Of a DNA stretch of 64,000 nt, positions 44,033 through 53,657 are shown one piece after another. Origin of the DNA: Anagrus nilaparvatae (lineage: Eukaryota > Arthropoda > Insecta > Hymenoptera > Mymaridae). The notes below the pieces were generated by a model. That model was not told the DNA's origin and searched no databases. It saw nothing but the letters and a program-made list of their open reading frames with translations. Positions within the stretch are counted from its first letter, which is position 1, and every line of letters begins with the position of its first letter. The position numbers were made by a program, and so were the translations under genes. Where the stretch lies: positions 15,004,001 to 15,068,000 of the forward strand of contig JAKSXM010000014.1 of assembly GCA_022575985.1 (NCBI GenBank), read 5' to 3'.

Positions 44033-44986
44033 TTACAACGTAGTTTGTAATAAAACCAATCCATGTTTAGTTATTGCATCAATTTTTTTCACACCATACT
44101 TAGAACACTTTTCACAACTATTTGCTTCCAAAGGAGCCACTAACACTTTATCACACACATGACAGCAATTTGGGAGTTCAATTCTCGATATTATATGATA
44201 GAAATTTGCTACACTCAAATCCATTGGTACATTTCTTAATCTTGCGTTTTGTTCTGAAACTAGACAATCGTAACACCAGAATCGTAGATTAAGTGAATCG
44301 AAATAGGTAGTTTCCCAAACTACGGATTTTATACAATATAGCAGGTTAAAAGTGCTTAAATGATATGGTAAATCTTCAGTTAAGATTTTGAAGTGATGAT
44401 TCCCAACATATCCTTCGTCAGCACATAATGCACAAACCTTTGGTTCTTCGCCCTTTTTCCAAGTACAACTACAATAGAGCATTCTATAACTCATTTGATT
44501 TGATTTTATTCTCTTAGGGACACAACTTGTACAATCTCCATTGTGCTTTACCCTGCCGGGACATGTTCCGCAAGTTACAAATAATTTATTTCTTGCAAAT
44601 CCTTGACCTCCATAATTAAATTGTTGTAAGTTAACTAAATACATTGATGCGTCAATGAATTCTTTTTCTTCTTCGTATTCCAGTATTGCAAATATATCCA
44701 AAAAATGTTTATTATGATAAATAATGTTCATAAACATATTAATTGGCTCTCTTTCATCATATGGTTCATTACTTCTAAAATACTTTACCCTTCTGTATCT
44801 AAAGAATGCCATAACTAATTCAAATATGGTGAATTTTTGTGTCGAAAAAATGCCTTCTAGTGTATATAAAGTTGTTTCCTTTCCTTTAGAATCTATAAAT
44901 CCTTTAGGATCAACTGTTATGATCATTTCTTCGGTATCTACCTGGAAATTTCTACAGAAAGGAATAGAGTCCTCTAATTGATCCAT
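44033..44986 (-). CDS. 317-aa cysteine-rich protein, unknown function
   Basis: Last gene of the inner element, ATG at 44984-44986, 26 bp after the 537-aa glycoprotein stop. No signal peptide or membrane helix. The C-terminal two thirds is rich in paired cysteines: CGTCPG near residue 137, C-x-x-C near 152, CALC near 195, CYDC near 240, CCHVC near 275 and CEKC near 295, so several zinc-binding sites are likely. The N-terminal 130 residues are acidic with no recognised fold. It is fully open, so it is under selection or young. It could be an accessory or regulatory protein, or a captured host or viral gene. I do not recognise a family. Confidence 0.75.
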   Translation of the reverse strand: MDQLEDSIPFCRNFQVDTEEMIITVDPKGFIDSKGKETTLYTLEGIFSTQKFTIFELVMAFFRYRRVKYFRSNEPYDEREPINMFMNIIYHNKHFLDIFAILEYEEEKEFIDASMYLVNLQQFNYGGQGFARNKLFVTCGTCPGRVKHNGDCTSCVPKRIKSNQMSYRMLYCSCTWKKGEEPKVCALCADEGYVGNHHFKILTEDLPYHLSTFNLLYCIKSVVWETTYFDSLNLRFWCYDCLVSEQNARLRNVPMDLSVANFYHIISRIELPNCCHVCDKVLVAPLEANSCEKCSKYGVKKIDAITKHGLVLLQTTL

Positions 44987-45013
44987 GTCAGCTGTATTAG
45001 AAAGAAAACATTA

Positions 45014-46627
45014 TTAGACTTTCACTGGTCTAGGGGGTTTTGGAACATCATAATTTTGAATAGGTTTCTTAAATTTGAATAAAATATTTAGAGGAAAGTC
45101 AGAAGTGTTAGTAGAAGCGTCAATTTTATGCGATCGAATACTACCTTTGAATTTCGCAATGATAAAAAGAATAATAAGACTTAGGATTAGTATTACAAAG
45201 TTGATTGCTAAATTAAATACAAGAATTGTTTGATAAGCCTGATGTGAGGGTGTTGAAGGTATACATGTCGGGTTTTGGAAGCGTACTTTATAAATTGGAT
45301 GTGTTTCAGAGTAATCAGTTCCAGTTAAGAGCATTTGAGAATTATTTGCTATACAAGAGGAGTTTAATTGAAAAATTCCAACACCTTCTAATCTTATCTG
45401 ATAAATATATGTATTACTACAATAAACAGATAATTCTATTTTATTTTTTAGAGAGAATAGCCATCCTTTGGTAATAGGAAGTTTTAACCAAAAATCGGTT
45501 TTATGTTCTGATTGTATGAAATCACAATCTTTCCATGAAGGTTTTTGTGTAGAGGTAGTTAACATTTTTTTACATGAACTTTTCTGACTAAATTTTAAAC
45601 CTTGAGGACAAATGATTTCGTTAGGAAATTTTGCACATTCGTTCATTGTTTCTTCCGTCATTAATGCATGTAAATCTTGATCTTCTTGAATTATAATATA
45701 TTGATTATGTGTCTCCAGACTTTTGGTACAATCTTTATTAAAAATTGGTACTTCATACATTTGGTAAATGGAAAAAGTATTTTTGTTGAGTCTTGGAAAT
45801 AAAACTACTATTATGAAATTATTTTGAAAATAAGCGGTTTTAATTGTAATTAATTGATTTAGATTTCTCTTTAAATCAAAAAAATTCAATTCATTTTTGA
45901 AAAAAAAACTTTCTAGTTGATTTGTGGACAACAATAATTCGGAGAATATTCCATTTTTAGCTAGGTAGATAATGTGATTGAAATTTTTTAATGTTTTACG
46001 TATCTTATCAATTACTATTTGAGCATAACCTTCAAATTGGTTGTATTTAACGAAGAATTCTTCTATATTATTGTAATTTTCCCCAATTATATTTTTCATT
46101 GAATTATTCAATTTTAAAATAGCATTGTCCATAGTTGATTTTAAAATTTCCAATTCATCAGAATTAAATATAAATTTGTTCGAAGTAATGTTTTTACTTA
46201 TTTTCTTTTGATATATGTAATCTTGCACACCATCATTAATTAGTTCATATGAATCTATTACAGGATAAGTTGATTGATAAACCTTTAACAATGATATACT
46301 CTTGTTATAATAATCTCTTAAATCCTTTAACTCTTGAATTATTGCATCATCAGATAACATATTAATGCTACAATCACTTTGTATTTGTTTGCAAAACTTT
46401 TCCATATTTAAAAAAATTTTAAACACCTCTGTGATTTTCAGCTCTAAATCTTCCATGGATAAAATGAATATTAACTTTTTGTAGTTATTTATAAATCTGA
46501 CTGGTTGTAATTTCTCATAATACACTCCAGGATTATCTTTAAGTATGGTAACTTGCATGTTAGGCGTTGAATTCACAACATTCATGATCATTGAGATGAC
46601 GAAAAATCTTGCGCAAATTCTTAACAT
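45014..46627 (-). CDS. Envelope-like glycoprotein 2 (537 aa, F-type candidate)
   Basis: An N-terminal hydrophobic signal (about residues 1-20), a long ectodomain with leucine-rich helical stretches (about 90-280), clustered cysteines between about 295 and 455, a strong membrane helix at about 470-497 and a short basic tail ending PKPPRPVKV. The segment PGVYYEKLQPVRFINNYKKL near residue 33 and the overall layout resemble the baculovirus-F-like Env of gypsy errantiviruses. No clear furin-type cleavage site was seen, unusual for that class. It would mediate cell attachment or fusion of particles. The frame is intact. It lies 300 bp downstream of the 662-aa gene, possibly expressed by splicing. 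Assignment is by gross features. Confidence 0.6.
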   Translation of the reverse strand: MLRICARFFVISMIMNVVNSTPNMQVTILKDNPGVYYEKLQPVRFINNYKKLIFILSMEDLELKITEVFKIFLNMEKFCKQIQSDCSINMLSDDAIIQELKDLRDYYNKSISLLKVYQSTYPVIDSYELINDGVQDYIYQKKISKNITSNKFIFNSDELEILKSTMDNAILKLNNSMKNIIGENYNNIEEFFVKYNQFEGYAQIVIDKIRKTLKNFNHIIYLAKNGIFSELLLSTNQLESFFFKNELNFFDLKRNLNQLITIKTAYFQNNFIIVVLFPRLNKNTFSIYQMYEVPIFNKDCTKSLETHNQYIIIQEDQDLHALMTEETMNECAKFPNEIICPQGLKFSQKSSCKKMLTTSTQKPSWKDCDFIQSEHKTDFWLKLPITKGWLFSLKNKIELSVYCSNTYIYQIRLEGVGIFQLNSSCIANNSQMLLTGTDYSETHPIYKVRFQNPTCIPSTPSHQAYQTILVFNLAINFVILILSLIILFIIAKFKGSIRSHKIDASTNTSDFPLNILFKFKKPIQNYDVPKPPRPVKV

Positions 46628-46929
46628 CTTAAATAAATTTACTTATATTTATTATACATAAAATTATTAAATTCATATATTTTCCAATCATTAAATGTAA
46701 CAAATTATATATATATACGTGGTTACTCATTTTACAATTACTTAGTAACATTTACAAAGTTATGTTTATTAATTATATGAAAGAAACTTCTTTCAATTGA
46801 TCATTTAGAACTTGTTTTGATTGTATATTTATTGTTCATTAACTGAAATGTAAATATTTATTCTTTTATTTTTATTTTGCTAAACTAAGATCTCAAACGT
46901 GCACATATTAGACTTACAAGGAACAAAAA
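46628..46929. other. Spacer between the two glycoprotein genes
   Basis: About 300 bp of AT-rich DNA without an ORF; it could carry splice sites for expressing the downstream gene. Confidence 0.5.
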
Positions 46930-48918
46930 TCAAGAATCTTGATTGTTAGACTCTATGACTATTTTATTATTTAATTCAAGTTGAGAATAGGTGCAAGTAT
47001 GTGAGGATGGGATACATTCTGTGGGATTAGGTATTATTATTGAAGGATCTTTATTATAGGATACTTGACACAATTCAGTTTCCTTTGGCTCGGTTTCTTT
47101 TCTTTCAGATGAACCCAAATGTACTAATAGAGAAGTAATGGAAGCAAAAATAGCTCCCAATAATTTTATGGACCAACCATAAATTGAATGAAGTGTATAA
47201 CCTCTAATCACTGTATCTATTAATAATTTGAAAAATTGTAGTATTAACAGTATTGCTATTATTCCTGCACTAAAAGTTCCAAAAGTCATAAACTTGGACC
47301 ATAATCGCATCCAAGTGTTATTTGCTAATTTTTCAAGAGCATCTTCGTCAAGAAGATTCATAATGGAACCTCCGTTATGCGTTGTTGGATATCCAGCTAA
47401 ATTCCTTGCTACCACATTTAAAATAGCTGGTTGTTCCATAGGAAAATTAATATGATCTCGTAATTGATTTAAATCATCATCTGAGTATATACCACTTGTA
47501 GCTAAGTTTGCTGGGCTATGATATTCCCATGTTGAGTTTATCATTGGACTAATAATAGTTGGTGGAGGACTTTCCACTGGTTTAGGTAAAATTTTATACC
47601 AAGTTCCATCAATTTTATAGTAAGAGGGCAACGCAGCGTTGCAGCTAATTTGAGTACCCCTTTTTATCAATATATGCGTTCTTGGCGTAAGAAACCAAGT
47701 TTCGTTATTCCATGATACTTGTAATTGACGGTAACATTCCTTTCCATGTTGAATTTTTACGCTTATGGCGATGCAACGTAGAATATGAATTGCCTCCCCC
47801 GAGACTACTGCCATGTAACCTGGAGCTCGCATCAAGTTTAAGGCAAAGGAGTCAGGATTATCAATAGCTATTGCTAAACTATTTTTTATAGTTTCTCGCT
47901 CTAACAAACATCGTTGTCTAACAAGATCTATGTATAATTCTTTCATTTGGGTCCTCATATGTTTTTCAATATACACAAATTTGGAATTTATATAAGCAAA
48001 AATATCAAAATTTTCCATAATTTTACTTTGTTTCTTAAAAAGTGAGCCACCCTGTGAATGAAAAATCATCAATTTTGGGTGCTCAGTAACAATCAAAACA
48101 TTTCCACACATATTCTCTTCAGATTTACTTGTGAGAGCAAAAGTAATATCTTTTGTAGTCACAGTGTAAATAATATTTGATCCATGAATACTAGGATCTG
48201 TTAATTTAGTGGCTTTACCTTCATAAATTACATCATATTTATCATATGGACATTGACCCTCAGGGAGTACACTCCAGAAGGTATTTCCATGAGTAGGGTC
48301 AATACATCGACCTTGATTAAATTCGCAAAAGGTACCAGATTTCAAATGAATCTTATTGTCTAAAAGACTTACAGTAGTTCTATATTGAAGTAAATGAATT
48401 TTCAAGGTACCTTGTACTAAGACATTATTCCAACTACCGTAATAATCGGTATAATGACCACCACTACATGAGTTTCCTTCTGCACTGCCTGCAAAGTCAA
48501 AACTATAAGAAGATGTGCCATTCGGAAATATTCCAACAATAGGAAAATTATTAAGATATTTATAAGTGCCATATTTATTTAATTGCATGCAAGTTTCTCC
48601 ATCTACTTCTTGAATGAATTCTTGCATTCCGTTCTCTACTGGTAAAATATGTCCGAAAAGGCCGCATTTATATATGTTTCTACGTATTTCAATTTTACAA
48701 TGAATAACCATCGTAGAATGATAATTTACTACTTGTAGTAACTGTATTATAGTTTCTTCAGATTTTATATTTTTCTCGGGAATATTACAATCCGCTACTT
48801 CCAATAAACTAACCGTTGTTACATTTAATGATTTAGTACCACAGTCATAACCAATGATAGCTAAAGCTTTGTTAAAATTTAAAAGAAATATTAGTGTTAG
48901 TATCCAAAAGGTATCCAT
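46930..48918 (-). CDS. Envelope-like glycoprotein 1 (662 aa, gB/chuvirus-type candidate)
   Basis: Starts 41 bp after the integrase stop. Signal peptide (residues 1-20, ending KALA), then YDCGTKS and VSLLEVADC, a pattern I associate with chuvirus-type (class III, gB-like) glycoproteins found in arthropod retroelements. The ectodomain has many cysteines and N-x-S/T sites, including NGTSSYSF and WNNETW. A membrane helix lies at about 565-590 (GIIAILLILQFFKLLI) with a second hydrophobic stretch near 610, and a cytoplasmic tail of about 45 residues. No internal stop. It is unrelated at sequence level to the 537-aa protein. The class III assignment is from memory of the motif and needs a structure or profile search. 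Confidence 0.6.
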   Translation of the reverse strand: MDTFWILTLIFLLNFNKALAIIGYDCGTKSLNVTTVSLLEVADCNIPEKNIKSEETIIQLLQVVNYHSTMVIHCKIEIRRNIYKCGLFGHILPVENGMQEFIQEVDGETCMQLNKYGTYKYLNNFPIVGIFPNGTSSYSFDFAGSAEGNSCSGGHYTDYYGSWNNVLVQGTLKIHLLQYRTTVSLLDNKIHLKSGTFCEFNQGRCIDPTHGNTFWSVLPEGQCPYDKYDVIYEGKATKLTDPSIHGSNIIYTVTTKDITFALTSKSEENMCGNVLIVTEHPKLMIFHSQGGSLFKKQSKIMENFDIFAYINSKFVYIEKHMRTQMKELYIDLVRQRCLLERETIKNSLAIAIDNPDSFALNLMRAPGYMAVVSGEAIHILRCIAISVKIQHGKECYRQLQVSWNNETWFLTPRTHILIKRGTQISCNAALPSYYKIDGTWYKILPKPVESPPPTIISPMINSTWEYHSPANLATSGIYSDDDLNQLRDHINFPMEQPAILNVVARNLAGYPTTHNGGSIMNLLDEDALEKLANNTWMRLWSKFMTFGTFSAGIIAILLILQFFKLLIDTVIRGYTLHSIYGWSIKLLGAIFASITSLLVHLGSSERKETEPKETELCQVSYNKDPSIIIPNPTECIPSSHTCTYSQLELNNKIVIESNNQDS

Positions 48919-48959
48919 GGTTTCTAAAACAAAAGAAAAAGAATATTAGCAAGTGCTTA

Positions 48960-49935
48960 TTACTTAAGTGGATTAATATAAGATTTTTTTAGTCTATTAG
49001 AGTGAACAACTTTTATTCCCTTTTCGGTAATAATCTTAACATTATTATTATCATAAACTTGTAAAACTCTATATGGTCCTAGATATCTATTTTCTAATTT
49101 TCCCGGCTTAGGACCTTTTTCCAAAAATACACTAGCACCGATTCTAAATTCCTGTACATTTAGATTTTTGTCATAATATTTTATTGAACGTTCTTTTGCA
49201 TTTACAAGATTATCGTGAGCTAGTTTTTGGATTTTCGTTAATCTAGTTACTAAGTCAATTAAATAATTATTATAGGTAGGAAGTTGTTCACCCTCTGTGA
49301 GACTTTCTCCTGATGGCAATCTTGCCATTTTCCCAAAAACTAATTCATGAGGAGTAAATCGCGTTCCTTCATGAATTGAAGTATTGTAACTAAACATAGC
49401 TAAGTCTAGATAAGAATCCCACATTTCCTCTTGGTCTATATATTGTTTTAAATACTCTGAAAGCACGTGGTGGGATCTTTCCAGGCTCCCATTACTGGCT
49501 GGGTGATAACTAGAAGTTTGAATAGGTTTTATTTTAAAACGTTTGGCTACTCTTTTCATTAAACTAGAAACAAAATTTGATCCTTGATCTGAGAGCAAAA
49601 TTTTAGGGCACCCATAGGTACAGATTAGTTTGCGTATAAAAGCGTCAGCGATTGATACAGATGTAGCATCAGGTAAAGGAGCGGCCAACAAAATTTAGAT
49701 AATAAACATTGCATAGTTAAAATATATTGATTACCATTATTAGTAATTGGCAATGGACCTACTATGTCTAAACTTACTTTTTCAAAGACTGTTCCCGGTG
49801 TATCTGATATTTGCATTTCGTTTTTTGTTTTTACACGAACCAATTTTTTCAATTTGCAATTTAAACAGAATTGTATGCGCTTTCTTATGTCTTCCTTTAA
49901 ATTTTCCCAATAATAATATTGCTTTATTCTGGAAA
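48960..49935 (-). pseudogene. Gypsy-type integrase, truncated and frameshifted
   Basis: Read from about 49935 leftwards: the second half of the zinc finger (IRKRIQFCLNCKLKKL; the two histidines that should precede are gone), then the catalytic core with Asp in SLDIVGPLP, Asp in LLSDQGSNF and Glu in NGSLERSHHVL, and a GPY/F-type end (ENRYLGPYRVLQV). One base is missing in a T-run near 49690, shifting the frame between the first and second catalytic Asp. Upstream of about 49935 homology ends abruptly where RNase H and reverse transcriptase should be. As it stands it makes no complete integrase; cDNA insertion would need enzyme from a relative. Confidence 0.82.
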
Positions 49936-50027
49936 AGATATTTTATTTAAAAATGAATTCTAAAATAATTTTATTAATTGACAAATCATCTATTTAAAAT
50001 TAATTTGCCCTATTAGAAGTTTAAATA

Positions 50028-50165
50028 ATTAATTACGGGATATATTTCCGAATTACGGGATGGCTAAATGTATTTTATTTCCGGATTACGGGATACTTTC
50101 CGAATTACGGGATTATTTAATACATCAGTTTTTCCGGATTACGGGACAAATTCCCGGATTATAGT
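50028..50165 (-). repeat. Short dispersed repeat TTCCGGATTACGGGA
   Basis: About six copies of TTCCG(G/A)ATTACGGGA at irregular spacing of 15-40 bp, lying just upstream (element sense) of the integrase remnant where pol has been lost. Confidence 0.75.
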
Positions 50166-50321
50166 TAACTTAAATTTACTCCTTAGTAGGCAAATTCAAT
50201 AAAACAAACCGTTTGCCAACAAACAAAATTTATTTTAAAGTTAACAATAAAATATCTATGTTTACTAATTAATTTCCAATTTTAACGAGGTAAACATTTA
50301 AAAATATAATTAAGATAAAAT

Positions 50322-50951
50322 TTATTTTTGACCTACAATATTTGCAAACACTTTTATCATATCATTTTCAGGATCTCTAGGTTTAAAGAAAATATCATGC
50401 ATATTAGATACCCTTTGAGGTCCTCGCATTACATTTTGAATTTCAGGAGGGGCCGTAGTTACTTTAAAATTTCCATCATTATCTTTATTTATGATGACCA
50501 TTGGAAATTTATTATTTGCTGTTATTGTAGTTACAGGTTTAGGCTTTGAAGCTAAAATAAGAATTCTCGATAATTCATTTGTTTTTAGGTTCCTAGTTAT
50601 TTCGAAACAGGGAAAAATTTCCTTTTCTCTATTGTTAGGATTTCTGAAATTTGCCGGGTGAATAGTAATCTTATATATTTGATTTGATTTTAAATCCCTA
50701 TATATAGAATAAATTGGGTAAATTGCCTCAATTCCTGCGTTATTTAAGTCGCTTATAGGGGGAGTTATTAATAACTGGCGAATATTGCCATTAAGGTCTC
50801 TATAAGTACTAAAATTTGGCAAAAATTCATACACATCATGGGGGTTATTATTAGGGTTTTTCAATACTTGCTTACTTATTAGTAGGATAGCCCTAATAAA
50901 TAAATATATTTCAAATAAGAGGATTAAGTGGTATAAGGTTTGATACTCCAT
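50322..50951 (-). CDS. 209-aa membrane-anchored repeat protein, unknown function
   Basis: ATG at 50949-50951. The N-terminus has a hydrophobic stretch (LILLFEIYLFIRAILLI, residues about 8-24) that could be a signal anchor. Then come four related units of about 35-40 residues: FLPNFSTYRDLNGNIRQLLI, IYPIYSIYRDLKSNQIYKIT, IFPCFEITRNLKTNELSRIL and a weaker FPMVIINKDNDGNFKVTT. Each pairs a P-x-(F/Y)-x strand with an R-(D/N)-L turn, suggestive of repeated beta hairpins. No known retroelement protein comes to mind. It occupies the position of gag-pol. The open frame suggests function or youth. Confidence 0.6.
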   Translation of the reverse strand: MEYQTLYHLILLFEIYLFIRAILLISKQVLKNPNNNPHDVYEFLPNFSTYRDLNGNIRQLLITPPISDLNNAGIEAIYPIYSIYRDLKSNQIYKITIHPANFRNPNNREKEIFPCFEITRNLKTNELSRILILASKPKPVTTITANNKFPMVIINKDNDGNFKVTTAPPEIQNVMRGPQRVSNMHDIFFKPRDPENDMIKVFANIVGQK

Positions 50952-51389
50952 TTTTAAAAAAAATAACTTTAAAAATATTTTAGAGAAGTATTTACTTAAA
51001 TCCTAATAATTTCAATATTAAATGCGGTACATTAAATAATAATTCTAAATAAAACACAACTAGCAAAAAAAATAAAATTTCTAATAAAACATTTTGAATA
51101 ATCATTGCCAATGATTTATTACACATTTTAAATATTTAGATTCCTATAGTAAAATTCCTTACGAAGTAAGTTAATGTATAGAAAACATATGCTAAAAATA
51201 TTAGCACATACGTTATATAAATAATAAAACACATATCATAATTATCTGAATAAGAAAACCAATTTATCGTAGCTTTTAAATGCTCTGTTAAATATTATTA
51301 TTAATGAAATAACAATTATTATAGCTAATAGTATTGAAAAACATTTATACAAATAGTTCATACTTTATTTATTTAATTTAAGTTCTTTA

Positions 51390-51587
51390 TCAACGTTTTT
51401 CAGGATATTCTAGAACATATATGCACAACTTAGCAGAAATTAATAATAAAAATGCTAAGCCAGATATTTTTATACTTAGACTAAAAGATATTCTTTGATC
51501 AAATAATACTAATAAAATACTAATCACTAAATTAAATAAGCAAAAAATTGTAAAAGCAAAAATAAAATGGACACATTTTAATATCAT
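51390..51587 (-). CDS. Small 65-aa membrane protein (possible)
   Basis: Two hydrophobic helices (about residues 5-28 and 38-58) separated by a short polar turn with DQRISFSLSIK. In AT-rich DNA a hydrophobic ORF of this size can arise by chance, so the gene call is weak; its position among open ORFs of the same strand is the support. Confidence 0.3.
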   Translation of the reverse strand: MILKCVHFIFAFTIFCLFNLVISILLVLFDQRISFSLSIKISGLAFLLLISAKLCIYVLEYPEKR

Positions 51588-52150
51588 AATACTAATCTTT
51601 ATACCTACAAATAATTATTGAAAATTATTCAAAAACCAAAAAAAATTTTAAATTAATTTTAAAAATTTATAAAAGTTCTCATATATAAGATATCTTACAG
51701 GCTAATTTTATGAAATTACCTGGTTTGATAAAAATAATTAACGGAAAAATATCAGTATGATCCATCAGAAAAAAAAATTTTGAATTTAAAATTTTCAGAT
51801 TTCTTGGTCGGTTTATCAACTTTTTACAAAAATTGTAAAACGTGCCGTATATGCGAACTTTACCAAGTTATTGAAAAATGTTTCGTATACATATATAAAT
51901 TTGATAAAATTTTTGTGTTCTTGTTTCCTTTCATAATTAGGTCATATAATTTTTTATGTATTTTAAACAGTGAAAAAACAAATACTTATTTTAACTGCTG
52001 TTATGTATAACAGTACAGAAGAGTGTTTAATAACTATACAATTTATTTTAAAACCAATTTTATTTTACAAAATGATGTATATCAATATAAAAGTAAAAAA
52101 AAAATTATTTCTCACGTATGTACAAGTTATTTATTAATATATTCATAATA

Positions 52151-52474
52151 TTAGTTCGTTCCTGACTTTGGACTTCCTTTAGTATTAATTCTTTTTATGT
52201 ATGCTTCCCATTCATTAAAACATCTATCAAAAGCCCTATGAAAATCTACGTCAAAAATATTAAACCTTTCGTCTTTCAATAATATTTTATCTTCTTTAAT
52301 TGTTAGTTTTTTAAGTTCTGATGTTAAAATTAAGTTATTTAATTTTTCTTTCTGAATTTTTCCTTGCATAAGATTTTTAGATAACAATATTCTTAACTCC
52401 TGCTCCCGTTTAAATAATTTTTGCTTTTCGAAAATTAAATTTTTTAACTGTTTTTTAAGTCCACTTCTGCCCAT
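52151..52474 (-). CDS. 107-aa lysine-rich, coiled-coil-like protein, unknown function
   Basis: First ORF of the inner element after its leader. Strongly charged and helical: KKQLKNLIFEKQKLFKREQE at the start with regularly spaced leucines, then a C-terminal segment with FDVDFHRAFDRCFNEWEAYI. No zinc knuckle. It could be a relic of the gag N-terminus or a new accessory protein. The position right after the leader favours a gag origin, but no homology is visible. Confidence 0.45.
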   Translation of the reverse strand: MGRSGLKKQLKNLIFEKQKLFKREQELRILLSKNLMQGKIQKEKLNNLILTSELKKLTIKEDKILLKDERFNIFDVDFHRAFDRCFNEWEAYIKRINTKGSPKSGTN

Positions 52475-53636
52475 TTTCTAAAAGAAAAAGCATTTTTATA
52501 AATAATATTTCTCTTTTATTTAATACTGAGTATCAAACAATGAATTAAAGCAATTGCATTAAAATTTTCACCAGCAAAGCTAATATAACTACTAATTAAT
52601 AATTTATAGTATCTGTCAAATTAGGTGACTTAATTTAAAATATTATCGCTCTAACATTAATAGCATGAACTTGTTCTGCAATAAAAAAGGTTTATAGTGT
52701 TTAGTGTTATGTTGTTAAGTATGTGAATGAGCAAATCAATTAACATATCCTCGCTCGTGTGTAAATAGCATGAATTTTTTTTTCTGCTATCGTAAGTTTA
52801 TAGTGTTTAATTTTCTGTTGTTAAGTATGTGATTGAGCAAATCAATTAAAATATCCTCGCTCGTGTGTAAATAGCATGAATTTTTATTCTGCTATCGTAA
52901 GTTTATAGTGTTTAATTTTCTGTTGTTAAGTATGTGAATGAGCAAATCAATTAAAATATCCTCGCTCGTGTGTAAATAGCATGAATTTTTATTCTGCTAT
53001 CGTAAGTTTATAGTGTTTGGTTTTATGTTTTCAATTTAAATATTTTTTTTTTTTTATAAGACTATTACACGTGTTCATTACTTTTTTTTTTCTTTATAAC
53101 AACTTCCCAAAAAGATATCGTTAGCAATAAAGATAATTTAAAGTAAATGATGTTTAGAAAGCCGAAATAAAAACAAAGCTAAGTCAGTTAAAAAAAAATA
53201 AAATTTTATATTTTTACTGATAAATCTAATATTGTAATCTCAGTTTTTATTTATTATATATTTATTTATTTTTTTTTTATTAAAACAAAGAGCTTTTATA
53301 AAAATAATGATTGGGGAAGAATAATTATTATTTAAAAATAACAGTACCCTTTTCGTTTATTCTGTTATTATTTCAACAATAATTAACTTGTTTTTCTTTT
53401 ATTATTATTATTTTTTTTTTCTATTATTATTGAAGTCAACTTAAAAATAATTTAAAAAGAGAACTTATTTCCTATCTAAGTAATAAGAAGACAAGAAAAA
53501 GCATACAATTCTATCGAGATTTAAAGCGAGAGAGAAAAATATATGCAATGTTTATTTATATATATTTTTTATTAGTTATTGTAAAACTTTATAAATTATT
53601 ATACAACTCTTTTAAGTCTATTAAAACAATACCGGT
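52475..53636 (-). other. Inner element 5' leader, non-coding
   Basis: Lies between the primer-binding site and the first ORF. It holds a 105-bp tandem repeat (52664-53029) and AT-rich sequence with T-runs. No ORF is supported. A leader of 1.1 kb is long for an errantivirus and may include a packaging signal or a splice donor. Confidence 0.55.
52664..53029. repeat. 105-bp tandem repeat, about 3.5 copies
   Basis: Units contain GTTTATAGTGTTTAATTTTC, TATGTGAATGAGCAAATCAA and ATATCCTCGCTCGTGTGTAA; landmarks recur at 52746, 52852 and 52957. Confidence 0.88.
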
Positions 53637-53654
53637 CCCTATTAGTGGGCGCCA
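53637..53654 (-). promoter_or_regulatory. Primer-binding site, tRNA-Lys-like
   Basis: On the - strand TGGCGCCCACTAATAGGG starts three bases inside the 5' LTR. TGGCGCCC with a later AGGGAC is the pattern of tRNA-Lys primed retroelements; the middle bases deviate. Confidence 0.7.
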
Positions 53655-53657
53655 AGA

